DNA of 64,000 bases from Xanthostigma xanthostigma (GCA_963575645.1 OY754465.1:52413901-52477900), one strand, 5' to 3'; shown: positions 10,801 through 22,222, numbered from the stretch's first letter. The notes: generated by a model from the sequence alone, not told the origin. Translations and numbers: made by a program.

Positions 10801-11124
10801 TAATAATGTTTTCCTACTACTAGTAGGTGAAAGATATATGCTTTTGTTGTCAAATTGTTGATTACTCGATAATTAAAGACATTGTTACTCTTCTTAATTT
10901 TGATTTATCGAAGAATCTCGTTAGAGATTCTTTTCTGTGCTAAATGCCGACGTATCTCTAACGTATTCTTATACATTGATTTTGCCTAGCTCCCATATAA
11001 CGCCGTGTATATGAGACGAGTTTCCAAGTTTTATAGTTCTGTGACCACGTGACTTTCATAGGACCGATTTTTCGTATCACCCATATATACTTCTGTACCA
11101 CAATAACAGCTTATACATCGAGTG

Positions 11125-11415
11125 TGCCCGTGGAGTAACGGTTACGACGTTAGACTAGTAATAACACTAATAACAGGGTCTCGGGTTCGATTCCCGCCGG
11201 CATCATTGGAAATTTTTTTTTCTACTCCATTTTATTTCCACTTGATATTTATAATATAATATAATCATATTTTTTATTTTTATTTTTTTTTTAATTTAAA
11301 TTTTTTTTTATATTTTTAATTGTTTTTTTATTTTTAATTTATTTTCTCAATTTTTTTCTCATATACATATTTTTATTTCTTTTTTAATTTTTAATTTTTT
11401 TCTTCTTGTTTTTTG
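11125..11415 (+). mobile_element. SINE-B, tRNA-headed, plus strand
   Basis: Head GCCCGTGGAGTAACGG (box A region) and CGGGTTCGATTCCCGCC (box B at 11184-11194), followed by a long T/A-rich tail starting TTTTTTTTTCTACTCC. The tail is shared with the minus-strand copy at 7345-7532. The region between the boxes has an insertion relative to a normal tRNA anticodon arm, so it is a SINE head, not a tRNA gene. Confidence 0.55.
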
Positions 11416-11771
11416 AAAAATACACTTTCGTCAAATTTTTTATTAAAAAATAACAAAATATATGACTGAAGTTAGATTTAAATAATTTAATTTATTAAAA
11501 AACATATTCATCATAAAAAGTACAACAAAAATTAAAAAGAGGAAAGTTTTCAAAGTGAAACTTCTTTTTTAATGCAAAATAAGTATTTTACAAATGATAT
11601 GAAAAAATTTTTGTATTTTTAATGGTTGGCCTTGTTCATTGATTTTTTTTCATGCCTTCAAAATTGGCCTTCATGGAATCTGTGGCCTCTTAATTCTAAA
11701 AATGCACATATGTTTATTTTTTGGAGAAAAAATAAAAATAATGTCTCACACTTTGGAAAAAGACGTGAAAT

Positions 11772-12330
11772 CTTAAAAAAAAAAACTTCGGAGAAGTAAA
11801 AACTTCGTTCTGTGCTAAATTCAAAAACTTGAGGCGACTGAATCTCAGAATTATAACTTAAAAAAAAAAAGAATTTCGAGGCAGACAAAAAATTGAAATC
11901 AAGCTCGAAATTCTGTGCCTAAGACGTCGAAAAAAAAAAGAATTTTGGGGCAGACAAGGAATTGAAATCCAACTTCGAAATTCTGTGCTTATAAAAGCTA
12001 CAAGAGCAACAGCAAAAAAAAGTGCACAGACGGCGTTTTTTTAGTGGTAACTAAAGGAGTTATGCGAACACCGTCTTTGCATTTTTTTGCTGTTGCTCTT
12101 GTAGCTTTTATAAGCACAGAATTTCGAAGTTGGATTTCAATTCCTTGTCTGCCCCAAAATTCTTTTTTTTTTCGACGTCTTAGGCACAGAATTTCGAGCT
12201 TGATTTCAATTTTTTGTCTGCCTCGAAATTCTTTTTTTTTTTAAGTTATAATTCTGAGATTCAGTCGCCTCAAGTTTTTGAATTTAGCACAGAACGAAGT
12301 TTTTACTTCTCCGAAGTTTTTTTTTTTAAG
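11772..12330. repeat. Near-perfect inverted repeat, about 265-bp arms
   Basis: Left arm 11772-12036 and right arm 12066-12330 are almost exact reverse complements around a short loop (GTGGTAACTAAAGG region). The arms contain internal duplicates of ATTTCGA(A/G)...TCTGTGC phrases. Ends are CTTAAAAAAAAAAACTTCGG and its complement. Open frames on both strands across it (11658-11888, 12044-12244) are by-products of the palindrome. The high identity means it is recent or kept by gene conversion between arms. Likely a fold-back element; a cloning or assembly artefact is possible. Confidence 0.75.
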
Positions 12331-12585
12331 ATAATAAATAATTTAAAAAATACACCATGTTTTCCTTAAGTGAACGCCATTCCCCCGTCCTACCCTACAC
12401 GTCACTCGCTTCAATCCGATTAAAGGTTTAACAAAGCGGCACGTCACCGCTAACTGTTTGCGACTGCTGTTAATGATTTGTCATCAATATGACAGTTGAA
12501 GTGTTGAATCAAATGACGCAATACAACAAAACTAAGTGACATCTATAACTACGTTAACAGGCAACACAAGACAACACGGGCAATA

Positions 12586-12720
12586 CATTCGACGTCGGAA
12601 GCTCGGGGTGTCGTCGGCGTCGTTGGCGGCGACGTCGACGACGCCTCACACCGACGCTGGGCAAGAGGAGAGAGAGAGAGAGGGTGGTCGTGTGCGACGA
12701 TGCGTGAGGGACATTGCCAT
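12586..12720. other. CpG-rich island within AT-rich sequence
   Basis: A stretch rich in GTCGTCGGCG / GACGTCGACGACG words followed by a GAGAGAGA run stands out from the AT-rich neighbourhood. A 74-codon frame covers it (12536-12760) but looks like translated simple sequence. It could be a promoter/first exon of an unseen gene or part of a transposon; nothing in the sequence decides. Confidence 0.25.
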
Positions 12721-12872
12721 GACAGCGCTATTTGTAGCTATGGCGACTTACAAGAGATGATCACACACATTCATATACACACGTTTACCTATAACAGCTA
12801 CCTACACAGAAGCTCAAATTAATGACAGTGACGTGCCAAACATTTTTTCCACAATAATAGAAATCTCACTAA

Positions 12873-13390
12873 TCCGGCACTTCAGTAGTCTAATAATTCG
12901 GTACAGTCCGCTCACGCTTCTCTCACTCCACACGGTTGTCTTTTTATGAAATGCTTTTTCGTTTACGTGTTATGAATTTTTCTATACCATCTAATAATCC
13001 GAACATTCCAATAATCCGGCACCGTCCGTTCAAGCCTCCCTCACTCCACACGGTTGTCTTTTTATGAAATGCTTTATTTCATTTACGTATTGTGAATTTT
13101 TCTATACAATCCAATAATCCGAACATTCCAGTAATCCGGCACCGTCCGCTCACACCTTCCTCACTCCATACGGTTGTTTTTTTATGAAATGCTTTAGTTC
13201 ATTTACGTAATATGAATTTTTGTTTACAATCCAATAATCCGAACATTCCAATAATCTGGCACCGTCCGTTCACGCCTCCCTCACTCCACACGGTTGTCTT
13301 TTTATGAAACGCTTTATTTCGTTTACGTATTATGAATTTTTCTATACAATCCAATAATCCGAACATTCCAACAATCCGGCACCCCTTAGT
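12873..13390. repeat. Tandem array, about four 120-bp units
   Basis: Units share ATAATCCGAACATTCC, AATCCGGCACCGTCCG, CTCACTCCACACGGTTGTC and TTTTTATGAAATGCTTT in the same order, recurring at a spacing of about 120-121 bp (for example CCGGCACC at about 13017, 13137, 13258, 13378). Units differ by scattered substitutions. The TAATCCGGCA words resemble ends of pogo-like elements, so the array may have grown from an element terminus; that is inference. Confidence 0.8.
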
Positions 13391-13924
13391 TTTTAATAGT
13401 GCCGAATTAGTGAGACTTTACGGTATTTGTTTATAAAAAGTAAGTTGAAAAATTAAAACCGGACTAGTGAAAAATTGCGCTGTTTTAAAAGTATGAAAGA
13501 AGAAAATAGCCGTGGTCGTATGCCACCTCATATATTATATGGCCATATGGCGCCCTCTAGATGCACTTTACCCTAAAGCTTAGTTATGATCGCTTACTAT
13601 ACTGTTAAACTGTATTGTTTTGTTAGGGTCCTTGAGGGTTAAGAGGAAAAACGTGTTATAAGAAGTTTTATATTTGTATTTCTGTCTGCCAATTTGTACC
13701 GGCATTATTCGAGTTTGATGAAATTTGAGACTTCAATTGATATCTAAATTTAGAGTATACGGGTTTTTCATTATGCTTGAGTTTAGATAAGCCATTTGTC
13801 AAAATCGATATTAAGTGCTAATAAAAAATCAAATTATTGCTTATAAAATCATGAATAAAATATAACCGATATATAATACAATAATACATATTATACAGAA
13901 TGATTTTTAAATCGATTCTTCTTT

Positions 13925-14385
13925 TTTAACAGCGTTTAGAAATCAAATAGATGAACAAATATTTTAAGTAACTTGTTTTATCAAAACTCAAAAATAAGAG
14001 AGAAACAGCCTTTTAAAGTTTACTTAATTTTTTAAAATTTTATTTAATTAATCCAAAAATCCGGTTAACACACGCGAAGAAATGATAGCACGAACCGGAA
14101 ATGCAACCCAAATATTTCGGGAAAGGCTACAAGCATGGCTACGACGCACGCATCTTTGTGTCCTTCAAAACGGGGACAACTTCGAACAATTTCTGTGAAT
14201 ACTTGATAATGACATAACATATCTCCATAGTAACATAACATAACGCCAGGACCGACCTCCAGGTTTGATAAAAATTAATAAAACATTGAAAGCCCGTTTA
14301 ATTTTTGAGTTTTAATAAAAAAAACTTACTTGAAATATTTGTTCGTCTATTTTCTACACGCTATTAAAAAAAAGAATTAAACTTA
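13925..14385. mobile_element. Inverted-repeat element enclosing a transposase tail
   Basis: About 70 bp at 13927-13997 (GAACAAATATTTTAAGTAAC, then AAAACTCAAAAAT) recurs in reverse complement at 14305-14380 (AATTTTTGAGTTTTAATAA, GAAATATTTGTTCGTC). The enclosed sequence ends a transposase-like reading frame (14082-14198). The simplest reading is a deleted DNA transposon retaining both ends and the 3' end of its gene. Confidence 0.55.
14082..14198 (+). pseudogene. C-terminal fragment of a Tc/mariner-group transposase-like protein
   Basis: The frame reads MIARTGNATQIFRERLQAW, then LCVLQNGDNFEQFL and stop; the frame is open a little upstream. The pattern F-R-x-R-L-x-x-(W/C) followed about a dozen residues later by G-D/G-x-x-F-E-x-x-L-stop is the usual last helix of several insect Tc/mariner-group element proteins. 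No catalytic aspartates are present in the window. The identification rests on a short motif, so confidence is moderate. Confidence 0.4.
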
Positions 14386-14399
14386 AAAATTATATAAAT

Positions 14400-15360
14400 T
14401 ATATATTTTTAAATTTGTGCGACTGAAATGACGATACCGATTTGTTGTCTGATTAATTTAGAACTCTATTTTGTGCACTTTAGTGATGTGTCACTCCTGA
14501 GCTGTTTTGTACTATTGCATTGGCACATTTACAGAGCACACATAGTACAGGCCACAGAGGCACTAGTGAATTTTGCACGTACGGAATTATCTTTGCTGAG
14601 TCATTTAATGTTGAATGACACACTGTAATTGTAATAGTACTAAGCTTAACAGTGACTTAAACCATTCACATTGACGTCGTTGACAAAGATATAATATTGT
14701 AACAATAAACATTAGTATTGTTAAGATTTTATTATACTTTATAGTTTATCCGAAATGCGAATAATATAAGATCAGTATCATATTGAAATAAGCTCGGAGC
14801 TGAGTATGTATTGCGCTGTGCAATGTTTCACGACTTCTGAGCAATCGCATGCATGATGACAGTTCACACCTCTGCGGTCTGCACTCTTGTGTAGTGCGTA
14901 CTGTCTAGTGTCGCTCCTTTGAACGACTCGCTCTGAGCAACTCTTTTTAGTGAGCGGAGCGCACGGAGCCAGCTCCCAATAAAAGTGCATCACGATGCCC
15001 AATTTTGTTGTCTCCTTAAGCCAGTGTAAGGCACGACTATGGTTCAAGCAGATATCACAGTCTGTTGTTGTTAATTATCTGTCATCAGTCTTATGTAATA
15101 TATTATATTATACACACAACACAGAGACAATATGTCTGGTCCTGTGTGTATTCAGAGAGCCATCTGTGTTTGTGTTCCGTACAGTCCCATCTGTCTTTTC
15201 ATCTTTTTATGTCGTTTATTCATTTATACGCTATGTCGGTTGTATTATATGTACATGTATTTATAACATTGTATGCCTACTCTATGTAGGACAAAGTTGA
15301 CCTAAATGCTGTAATGGAAGATTTACAAATTAGTCTTTTTTAAGCACGGAAAATGTACAG
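14400..15360. other. No recognised gene or element
   Basis: Frames at 14428-14628, 14778-15047 and 14995-15300 overlap on both strands and show no domain, so I do not call genes. The base composition is less AT-rich than the neighbourhood between 14780 and 15000. Unassigned. Confidence 0.35.
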
Positions 15361-15399
15361 TCTACACTAATATTATAAAGAGAAAAGATTGGTATTTTT

Positions 15400-15938
15400 G
15401 ACGTGATAACGTCTTATAAATTGATGAAACACCAATCTTATAAATTATTGATGAAACACCAATCTTATAAATTGATGAAACACCGGCTGCATGTACGAAA
15501 AAGTGTCACGTTCCGCCTGACCCTGTGCGTGCAAGCGAGAGCGCAGTATAAGTGATAGAGAAGCACGATCGGCCCAAGTTTGACAGCTACAAAAATTTAT
15601 TTAATAAAGATCGCAAGACACAAACTTCTAAAAGACTGCCACAGTTCGCTCGTATATATACTTACAGGGAGTGAAAAATCCACACCACCCGACCGTCCGT
15701 TCATTAAAACTGCGTGTATTTTGAAAACGGTTCATTATATTTAAAAACCGTTTCTACAGTTCGTTAGAACTGTAATTTTACTATTTAAATATGTAAAAAT
15801 AAATGTTTGGAAACGTATACGTATAATGTTAAAAATAAAAAGAGTTATTTTTCAACACTTTACGAGTATGGTTCAATGTTTCTTTATGACGTTATCACGT
15901 AAAACTATCGTCCGTAAACCGACTTTAGAGACAACTAA
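15400..15938 (+). mobile_element. GATAAC-family non-autonomous DNA element, copy 1
   Basis: Left end GACGTGATAACGTCTTATAA followed by partial duplications of TAAATTGATGAAACACC and GGCTGCATG; right end GACGTTATCACGTAAAAC, then ACTATCGTCCGTAAACCGAC. The words GACGTGATAACG and CGTTATCACGT form short inverted terminal motifs. Other copies are at 31236-31650, 52262-53297 (minus) and, cut by the window edge, 63973-64000. No coding capacity. Superfamily unknown to me. Confidence 0.6.
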
Positions 15939-15974
15939 TTTTTGTTTGTAATGAATAAACTCAAAAACCACTGG

Positions 15975-16362
15975 AATAATAATAATAATGCGTTTAACGT
16001 CCGTTTCTCGACTTTATGCCATTACAGACGCCATTCGCACCATTACTATTTTCCATCTATCACACTCCCCTTTATTTTCTAAATTTTAATCAATAGCAAT
16101 GGGCAAATGAAGGAATTTTAGGACATTGGGATAAGATAGGCACATTTTGAGCATAGGAGTTTGACATGGTCTTGAATAGGAACAATATCGATACGTACCT
16201 GGAATTATTGAAGGAAACCATGGAATACAAGATGGCCTGTACAGGAATTACCGTTTCTCGGCGAGATGCAGCAGCCTTATCTGCCCCCACCGGGATTCGA
16301 ACCCGGTACCTCCCGAACGCGAGTCTAGTGCTCTCACCATTATGCTACACCGCTCGGTCCGA
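15975..16362 (-). mobile_element. SINE-A, full-length tRNA-derived SINE
   Basis: Minus strand. The tRNA-like head (right side) has GGTGTAGCATAATGGTGAGA as box A region and GGTTCGAATCC as box B, followed by a body containing CGAGAAACGGTAATTCC, CCATGGTTTCC and GGACATTAGG-type words, and a 3' tail ending in an ATT/TAA microsatellite after CGAGAAACGGACGTTAAACG. About 385 bp. The two open frames across it (16090-16290, 16166-16405) are SINE sequence, not genes. Confidence 0.75.
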
Positions 16363-16399
16363 TTTTAAAAACTCTTTCATTAACAAAACGCTACATTAT

Positions 16400-17640
16400 C
16401 ACTGAGTTACATAGGTTATATTGTCAATAGAGTTAAATTAGGGATCCTTACGAAGATGTAAAAAATATATAAAAACTTTTGAACAGTAACTCCGAACGTC
16501 ATGAAATTTGGACACAACATTCATCTCGGTAAACTAAAATGAACGTGCGTATTCATGTACCTCCCCCCATTTAAGTTTAGGAATCAAATAAGTATTTGGT
16601 GAGCAGGTTAGTCGCTTATTTACCTCTGCTATAATTTCCCCCAGTTTCCCCTATTGTGGTTGATTATCAAAAAGCTTTGAATTTATGGCATGCGGTTCCA
16701 TTTAATTTATTATCATTTATTAACTTGCTATTAATACCGCCAGGTTTAGACAGGAAAGGATTCTGGCATTATATAACGGTAAATTACATTTTCGGGACGC
16801 AGAAATGTTTTCTCTCGTTGAAAGAATTATAGGTAATGCTACTATATAAAAGGATTTTAAGGTAAGTAGTTCACTCGTGAAATGGCTTTTCTTAGGAATT
16901 TAATGAAATTGAAGTATAAAGTAAACAAAAGTGTCTTATATTTAATTTAAAAAAATAAAATTTTTTCATCGGCTGTAAAACGAGATATTACCATTCAAAA
17001 ATCAAAATTAACATGCTGGGGGTATATCACGTATAAAGAATATCTCGAAAACAGTTCTTTGTATATTTCTTAAAAACTAATGTATTGTAAATTCAAAAAT
17101 TATAAATTTTTTGAAAATAATTTTATACCGATATCTTAAAAAAACATGCACTTTTAAAATAAAAATATTATTATTGTACAACTTGCAATTGTAATTGTAT
17201 TGAGTATCTGTATGTTAAAGCTTGGATGTGTTGGGTACAGTCTCTTACAAAAATGCACGGAATATCTCTAGCCGTTGGTACGCTATACTTTTGTATACGA
17301 CTGTCGCGAATGAACCACCTTAAATAATTGTATGCATGAATTTATTTCATAACATTAACAAGAATATCAAGTATCAAATACAAATAATGTTTTGATATCA
17401 ATTACTGAATGATAAGTGCACCAATAGAAAATAAAATGAAGGACATACAAAAGAGAAAAAAAGTTAATTGAATTGTGTTGCAATATAATAAGTAATTTTG
17501 TGTTATTTTGAGCGTCGCATGGCGAGAGAATTGAACATTTACGGTGGGAGTGACGGGCCGTTCGTGGTGGAAGTAACTTTCAATGACGAAGGAACTGATG
17601 CAAAATACAATAATATCAACATTTGACATATAAGTAATAA
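16400..17640. other. No recognised gene
   Basis: AT-rich interior of the possible Helitron-like element. At 16500-16570 the sequence CAACATTCATCTCGGTAAAC and the following CGTATTCATGT match words near 22880-22940 and 63470-63510 that precede Helitron-like 3' ends, so part of this is Helitron body. The minus-strand frame at 17402-17650 has two hydrophobic stretches but no family features. Confidence 0.3.
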
Positions 17641-18454
17641 AGCAAATCAAATTTCTGTTACCGAGAGCAGCGACGCGGGTAACGGCTAGTATTATATATT
17701 ACGATATTTGCTATTCGTTTGCATGTTTACCTACATAATATGTTATCACGTCATGCAAAAATTAACCAAAGCATTCTTGTAACTATCTAATTCTTTTTAA
17801 CAGATTTTTTTTTGTTTTCATAATATTTCTAAAACTATAACATTTAGAAAAAAACTAATTGTAAAACTTTCTTGAAAAATAAATAGAATAACAAATTGCC
17901 ATTTACAGAGAAACTTATACATACCAACGCGAAAATTCTTCAAAAATCTCACACTTTGTAGCCAAAAAAGTTGAAACTCACCTGAAACAAAAAAAAAAAA
18001 ACATTTTAGGAATAAGTTTTTATATTAATATTTGGTGAAAATTTATGTTAAAATTGTGATATACTCCTAAAAAATAAAATTAATATTTTTTTTTTTTTTA
18101 TATAGGTTCTTTTGGCTTTTGTTTAAAATTAATTTAAATATATGATTATGAAGCATGACAAACATCTGAAAAAAACTTCCACAAGGTAAAAAACCCTTTA
18201 AAATGAATATGAAAATGAATAAAAGTTTTCTGGGAAGAACACATTTCAAAACAAAAATAAACAGCGTACAGTAAACAACAAAATAAGTCAGATTTCTAAA
18301 CTGATTCAAAATATATATCATCGCTGCGGAGAAATATAAAAATATAGATCGCTTATAAGATCTATCTATATTATTGCGTCTCTCGGACTGTAATTGTATC
18401 AACGCGAATAACACAAAAACTAAGTACCGAACAGATTTTCTAACGGTTTTCACT

Positions 18455-18710
18455 AATAAAAAGAGCGATAAACGAGAAAGGTTTCTGTATATAATTTGTA
18501 AATATTGTGTACCTATACAAAATGGCTGAACTATGACGGTGTTTTTTCAAAAAAAAAACTGTTTTTGTACACTTACATGTCTAACGCTGGCCAAATCTTT
18601 AAAAATACATAAAAACAATTTACTTTGATAGTTCTGCTGTGTAGATAGGAAGGTCAATATAATATTTCCAGAACAGTTCGCACCCGGGTAAAACCGGGAC
18701 GGGACGCTAG
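18455..18710 (+). mobile_element. Helitron-like 3' end with a stray unit of the 182-bp fold-back repeat
   Basis: 18460-18560 (AGAGCGATAAACGAGAAAGG, then ACAAAATGGCTGAACTATGA) matches one unit of the tandem repeats inside the fold-back element at 24231-26839. After it comes GGTCAATATAATATTTCCAG, shared with the palindrome at 61608-62125, and then a Helitron-type end: CACCCGGGTAAAACCGGG hairpin, CTAG at 18707-18710, followed by T. Confidence 0.45.
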
Positions 18711-18728
18711 TATATATTTATAAAAAAC

Positions 18729-19131
18729 CGAGCCGGGTGGCGTAGTCGTGACGACACTAGACTCGCATTCGGAAGGTACCGGGTTCGAATCCAGGCGGGG
18801 GCAGATGACGCTGGGACTTTTTCTTGCTGTCTCTCACCGAGAAACGGTAATTCCTATACCGAGCATCTATTTGAGGTTTTCCGTCGTTTCCCTGAATGAT
18901 TCCAGACGAATATCGAGATGTCCCTTATTCAAGGCCATGGCCGATTACCTGTCAAACTCCTATGCGCCCATTGCTATATTAATTCCCTAAGTGGAAGTTT
19001 AAAAATGTAGAAAATGACGAGAATTATGATAGATGGTAAATAGTAATGGTGCGAGTGGCTTCTGTTATGACATAAAGTCGAAAAACGGACGTTAAATGCA
19101 TTATTATTATCATTATTATTATTATTATTAT
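18729..19131 (+). mobile_element. SINE-A, full-length, plus strand
   Basis: Head GAGCCGGGTGGCGTAGTCG (box A region), box B GGTTCGAATCC at 18782-18792, then the family body (CTCTCACCGAGAAACGG, CAAGGCCATGGCCGATTACC, CTATGCGCCCATTGCTAT) and the tail CGAAAAACGGACGTTAAATG followed by ATT repeats. RNA polymerase III promoter boxes are intact by eye. The 80-codon frame at 18748-18990 is SINE sequence. Confidence 0.8.
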
Positions 19132-19549
19132 CTTTATAAAAATAGATTTTTTTCTTTTTTCTTCATTTTCTTACGCCTTTTGATCACGTATACATTGAGT
19201 CAAAAAAGAATTGAAGCATATAAATAAAATATTTTTTTATAAAAGGAAATTTAACACATCTGTTTTATATACATTTTAATATTTTCTTTTCTTTATGTTG
19301 GTATACAGTCAGTGCAGGTGCGTAATATGTCATATTTCAAATACCTACACAATGTTAATAATGGTCACGTGATACAATATGTTTTCACGTAAACTAGACC
19401 CTTTTGAGATTTTTGCTAATTGCATTGATTACGGTTTGGCCCATCAGACATCAACACAGGATGGTACGACCGCTAGGCTATCAGGTATAGCCACGGTACA
19501 CAGTATAGTTCGGGTAGTCCATCTGAACTCTGCAATTATACACTAAAGG

Positions 19550-19995
19550 CCGCTGCACACGAGGCTAGATTTGCCTACTAGTTTTCTAGCTCTGATTTTC
19601 TTGATTGCTGTTATGTGCTCGTTTCGCACGAGCCGTCTTTTCAAGCTAGTTTTGTGAATAAATCTGGTGCGCACGCGGTGACAGTTCAAATATAAACACA
19701 AGAGCAAAACGTGTCTGTTGTCTCAGTCTGACTCAGCAGAATGACGCCATGTTGGTTTGTGGGCGTTTGTTCAAGTCGCCCACGTGACAAGATATTGCTT
19801 CCTGTTTGGTTCTTGCTCATACCTAGCAGCGGACCTAGCAAGGAAAATAGCCTCTGTTCTAATTTTAAAACCTATCTTGTGAGCTATCAGGTGAGCCCGC
19901 AGTGACGTCATTTCCAGCTTCGTACCCAGCCTACCGGACAGCAGAACTCCATCAAGCAGTGTTTTTAGCAGCGTTTCTAGTCTCGTGTGCAGCGG
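19550..19995 (+). mobile_element. MITE with ends CCGCTGCACACGAG, copy 1
   Basis: Left end CCGCTGCACACGAGGCTAG and right end CTAGTCTCGTGTGCAGCGG are inverted. Internal phrases (AATGACGTCATTTCC area, ATGCCGCCCAC...AAACAAAC, GTGCGCACGCGGTGACAG) match the reverse-oriented copy at 28244-28670. GC-richer than its surroundings; no coding capacity. Similar 'CTRCACACG' ends are seen in 48723-48985. Confidence 0.7.
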
Positions 19996-20171
19996 AATTT
20001 AGTTGGTAAACTGATCGCGACCTATGTCGATGTATGGAGACAACAGTTTTCTAACTGTAAAGCGGGAAAATCTTTGAGACTCCAAGCCTCCGACTCGCAT
20101 TTGGCTGTTTTTTTTTTCAATGTCAGTTGAAGGTTACAGACTGCAGTAGTAGTTCTGTAACATTCCGTTAC

Positions 20172-20477
20172 TAGAGCTGTAACAAACCGTATGTATTCGT
20201 TACTGGCTCGAAGTAACGAATCGTTACTTACAAATTCATTTCGTTACTCGCATTTGTCAGTTCGACTCGTTTGATGCGGTTATAAGTTATACGAACGAAA
20301 TCATACCGTATCACGTATCACGATGCGATGGTACATGCTTGATGCTGTTAGTACACGATTGTATGTCGTATAAAAAGTAACGAGTAACGTAACGATACGA
20401 AAGTAACGGGTACTGGTTCTTTAAGTAGGTAACGAATACATACAGGTACACGATTTCTCGTTACTTTTACAGCTCTA
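20172..20477. mobile_element. hAT-type MITE with perfect 8-bp duplication
   Basis: Element starts TAGAGCTGTAAC and ends TTACAGCTCTA. It is flanked by TCCGTTAC on both sides (20164-20171 and 20478-20485), an exact 8-bp target-site duplication. TAGAG-type ends plus 8-bp duplication are diagnostic of hAT elements. The interior repeats GTAACGA words and encodes no transposase. Frames crossing it are not genes. Confidence 0.85.
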
Positions 20478-20600
20478 TCCGTTACTCTGATAAACACCCG
20501 GCACAAACTGATATAATAAACTGTTGCTATGTTAACCATTATCGCCGCGACCTGATGGTTTGGTGACATTCCGTTACTTTGACAAGCACCCGGCACAAAC
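20478..20600. repeat. Short direct repeat, about 93-bp spacing
   Basis: CCGTTACTCTGATAAACACC followed by CGGCACAAAC (from 20479) recurs from about 20572 as CCGTTACTTTGACAAGCACC with CGGCACAAAC. The hAT MITE inserted into the first copy. Confidence 0.6.
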
Positions 20601-20967
20601 CCACACGGTTTTTTCATACTCGTGTGCATGTGACAGACATTGTTCTCTGTTTTCTCAACTTGCGTCAACGCTTCACGAGAGAGAATGAGATCAAGCTCGA
20701 AAGAAAGAGAGAGATTGAAGCAGGCTGGCGTGTAACTCCACGTCACGCGTGTTTTAGTGTACGCATTACCACAATCTTCTTTTCTTTTATACATTACATA
20801 TTTCCCCAAACCATCCCCCACAACCCCTCCCCCCGTAAGCCATGTTCCCTACGCCACCTTCTTTCACGTATTGACATGTGTCACTGTATATTTCACATAT
20901 CAAATATATGTACATTATTACGTTTGCTAAGATTTGTAACCTACTCAGAACTCAAGATGCTAGTTTA

Positions 20968-21045
20968 CAGTGGCGGATTTACCAACAGACTAAGTAGGCT
21001 TGAGCCTAGGGCGGCAGATTTTAGAGGCGGCAAATGATAGTATAT
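20968..21045 (+). mobile_element. hAT-like element end
   Basis: Begins CAGTGGCGGATTTACC, a terminus type shared with the hAT MITE at 29780-29967 (CAGTGGCGGATCCA). The sequence continues with GAGCCTAGGGCGGCAGATTT. The opposite end was not found nearby, so this is a fragment or a longer element interrupted by the MITE at 21161-21550. Confidence 0.4.
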
Positions 21046-21160
21046 TGTGTGACTAGTGAGAGAAGGAGAAGATTCCATGAGTGTGAAATTTGCCGCACGA
21101 GCGTAGCGAGTGCGGTAACACGCGAGTGGAATATTCTCCTTCGATCAATGGTCGCACATA

Positions 21161-21550
21161 ATACTTTATTCAACTAGCACGAGTAATATGTAATCGAGGC
21201 CCTGATAAAAGAGGGAAAAATAATAAATCACTTCATTGATTGACGAACCCACCGCCCTTGATGCACACAAGATGGCCCTGACTTTCGCTGAATTGCGATG
21301 CTGTTTTCATATATACAAATCGCTATCGCGTTCCTATTGGTCCAGAAACTATTCAGTAATAATTGATTACCGTACAGTTTCGGCTCGCTACCGCGTTCCT
21401 ATTGGTCCAGAAACTATGCAGTAATACATTATCGTACAGTTTCGGCTCATTATTAGCACTCTACGCGTCAACATGAAGTAATTTATGATTTCTCCGAATA
21501 TAGCAGGGCCCCGAAATCATATATTACTCACGCGTGTTGAATAAAGATTA
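21161..21550. mobile_element. MITE-like inverted-repeat element with an internal duplication
   Basis: ACTTTATTCAACTAGCACGA and the following TAATATGTAATC...GGCCCTG (21161-21203) are answered by CAGGGCCCCGAAATC, then ATATTACTCACGCGTGTTGA ATAAAG (21507-21550). Inside, a 60-bp sequence (CGCGTTCCTATTGGTCCAGA, then CGTACAGTTTCGGCTC) is present twice in tandem (about 21325-21447). CCTATTGG contains an ATTGG/CCAAT box. No coding capacity. Confidence 0.5.
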
Positions 21551-21554
21551 TTTA

Positions 21555-22220
21555 TTTACATTTACCGAATGTACATTATTGTGTAAGTAGCATATATTAC
21601 CCCGCCTTATTTGTCGTACATGATAAAGCTTTGATTAGCTCAAAAATATAACCAAAAACAATTTTGTATGCAATTTCAACCAAATTGTTGGATTGTTAAA
21701 ATAGTGTAGGAACTGACAATTGTAGAGGCTATTGCGGCATTAATTTAAAAGCCTATATTTGGGAAATGTATAAATCCATCACTGCTAGTTTAGATTGCAC
21801 CGACTTGAGCTATGCAATTTTAAGAGCAGAAACTCATAAACTACTCATAGCGTAATTGTCCAAGAGCTATCAAACATTTTTGGCTAGGTATTCGAGACAG
21901 CGTTTATTAAAAAAAATATCTAAATTTCATATTGACTTTTAAAACGATAATGTAAGCAATATTATCAAATTAGTTATTTTTTTAATAACACAAAACATTA
22001 TGTTGACACATACTATGAGAGCGTTTATTTTTTTTTCGACACGATTCACAGAAAACATGCACGGTGATGTATTTACGCATGAGTGGAAAAATTAAAATTC
22101 TCAGGATTCTATTTCTGTACACTCCAATCACTAAATACCGATCGATATTGTACACCAAGTTCATTTAAAAACAAGTTAGCAATTTTCAACTGTCAAAAAT
22201 GCTTGAATCGTGTTTGTTCA
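21555..22220. other. No recognised gene
   Basis: AT-rich sequence with two overlapping short frames on opposite strands (21982-22164, 22083-22307) and no family features. Confidence 0.35.
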
Positions 22221-22222
22221 TA

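Larger units (their letters stand above)
15361..17689 (+). mobile_element. Possible Helitron-like element split by two insertions
   Basis: The left end TCTACACTAATATTATAAAG is the typical opening of small insect Helitrons, and the right end has CGCGGGTAACGGCTAG (17674-17689) followed by T. In between lie a GATAAC-family element (15400-15938) and a full SINE-A (15975-16362). The two ends may belong to different elements, because the base before the left end is G rather than the expected A. Confidence 0.35.

Noticed and set aside
12873-13390. CRISPR-like array
   Set aside because: The 120-bp units are contiguous tandem copies without unique spacers, in a eukaryotic context.
18067-18453. 128-residue minus-strand ORF with hydrophobic stretches
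   Set aside because: Phenylalanine/lysine/isoleucine composition is what AT-rich DNA gives; ends in a poly-T-derived KKKK region; no homology pattern. A membrane protein is not supported.
20348-21037. Two long overlapping ORFs (157 aa minus, 152 aa plus)
   Set aside because: They cross a hAT MITE boundary and a direct repeat, and have no recognisable family features; mutually exclusive frames on opposite strands.
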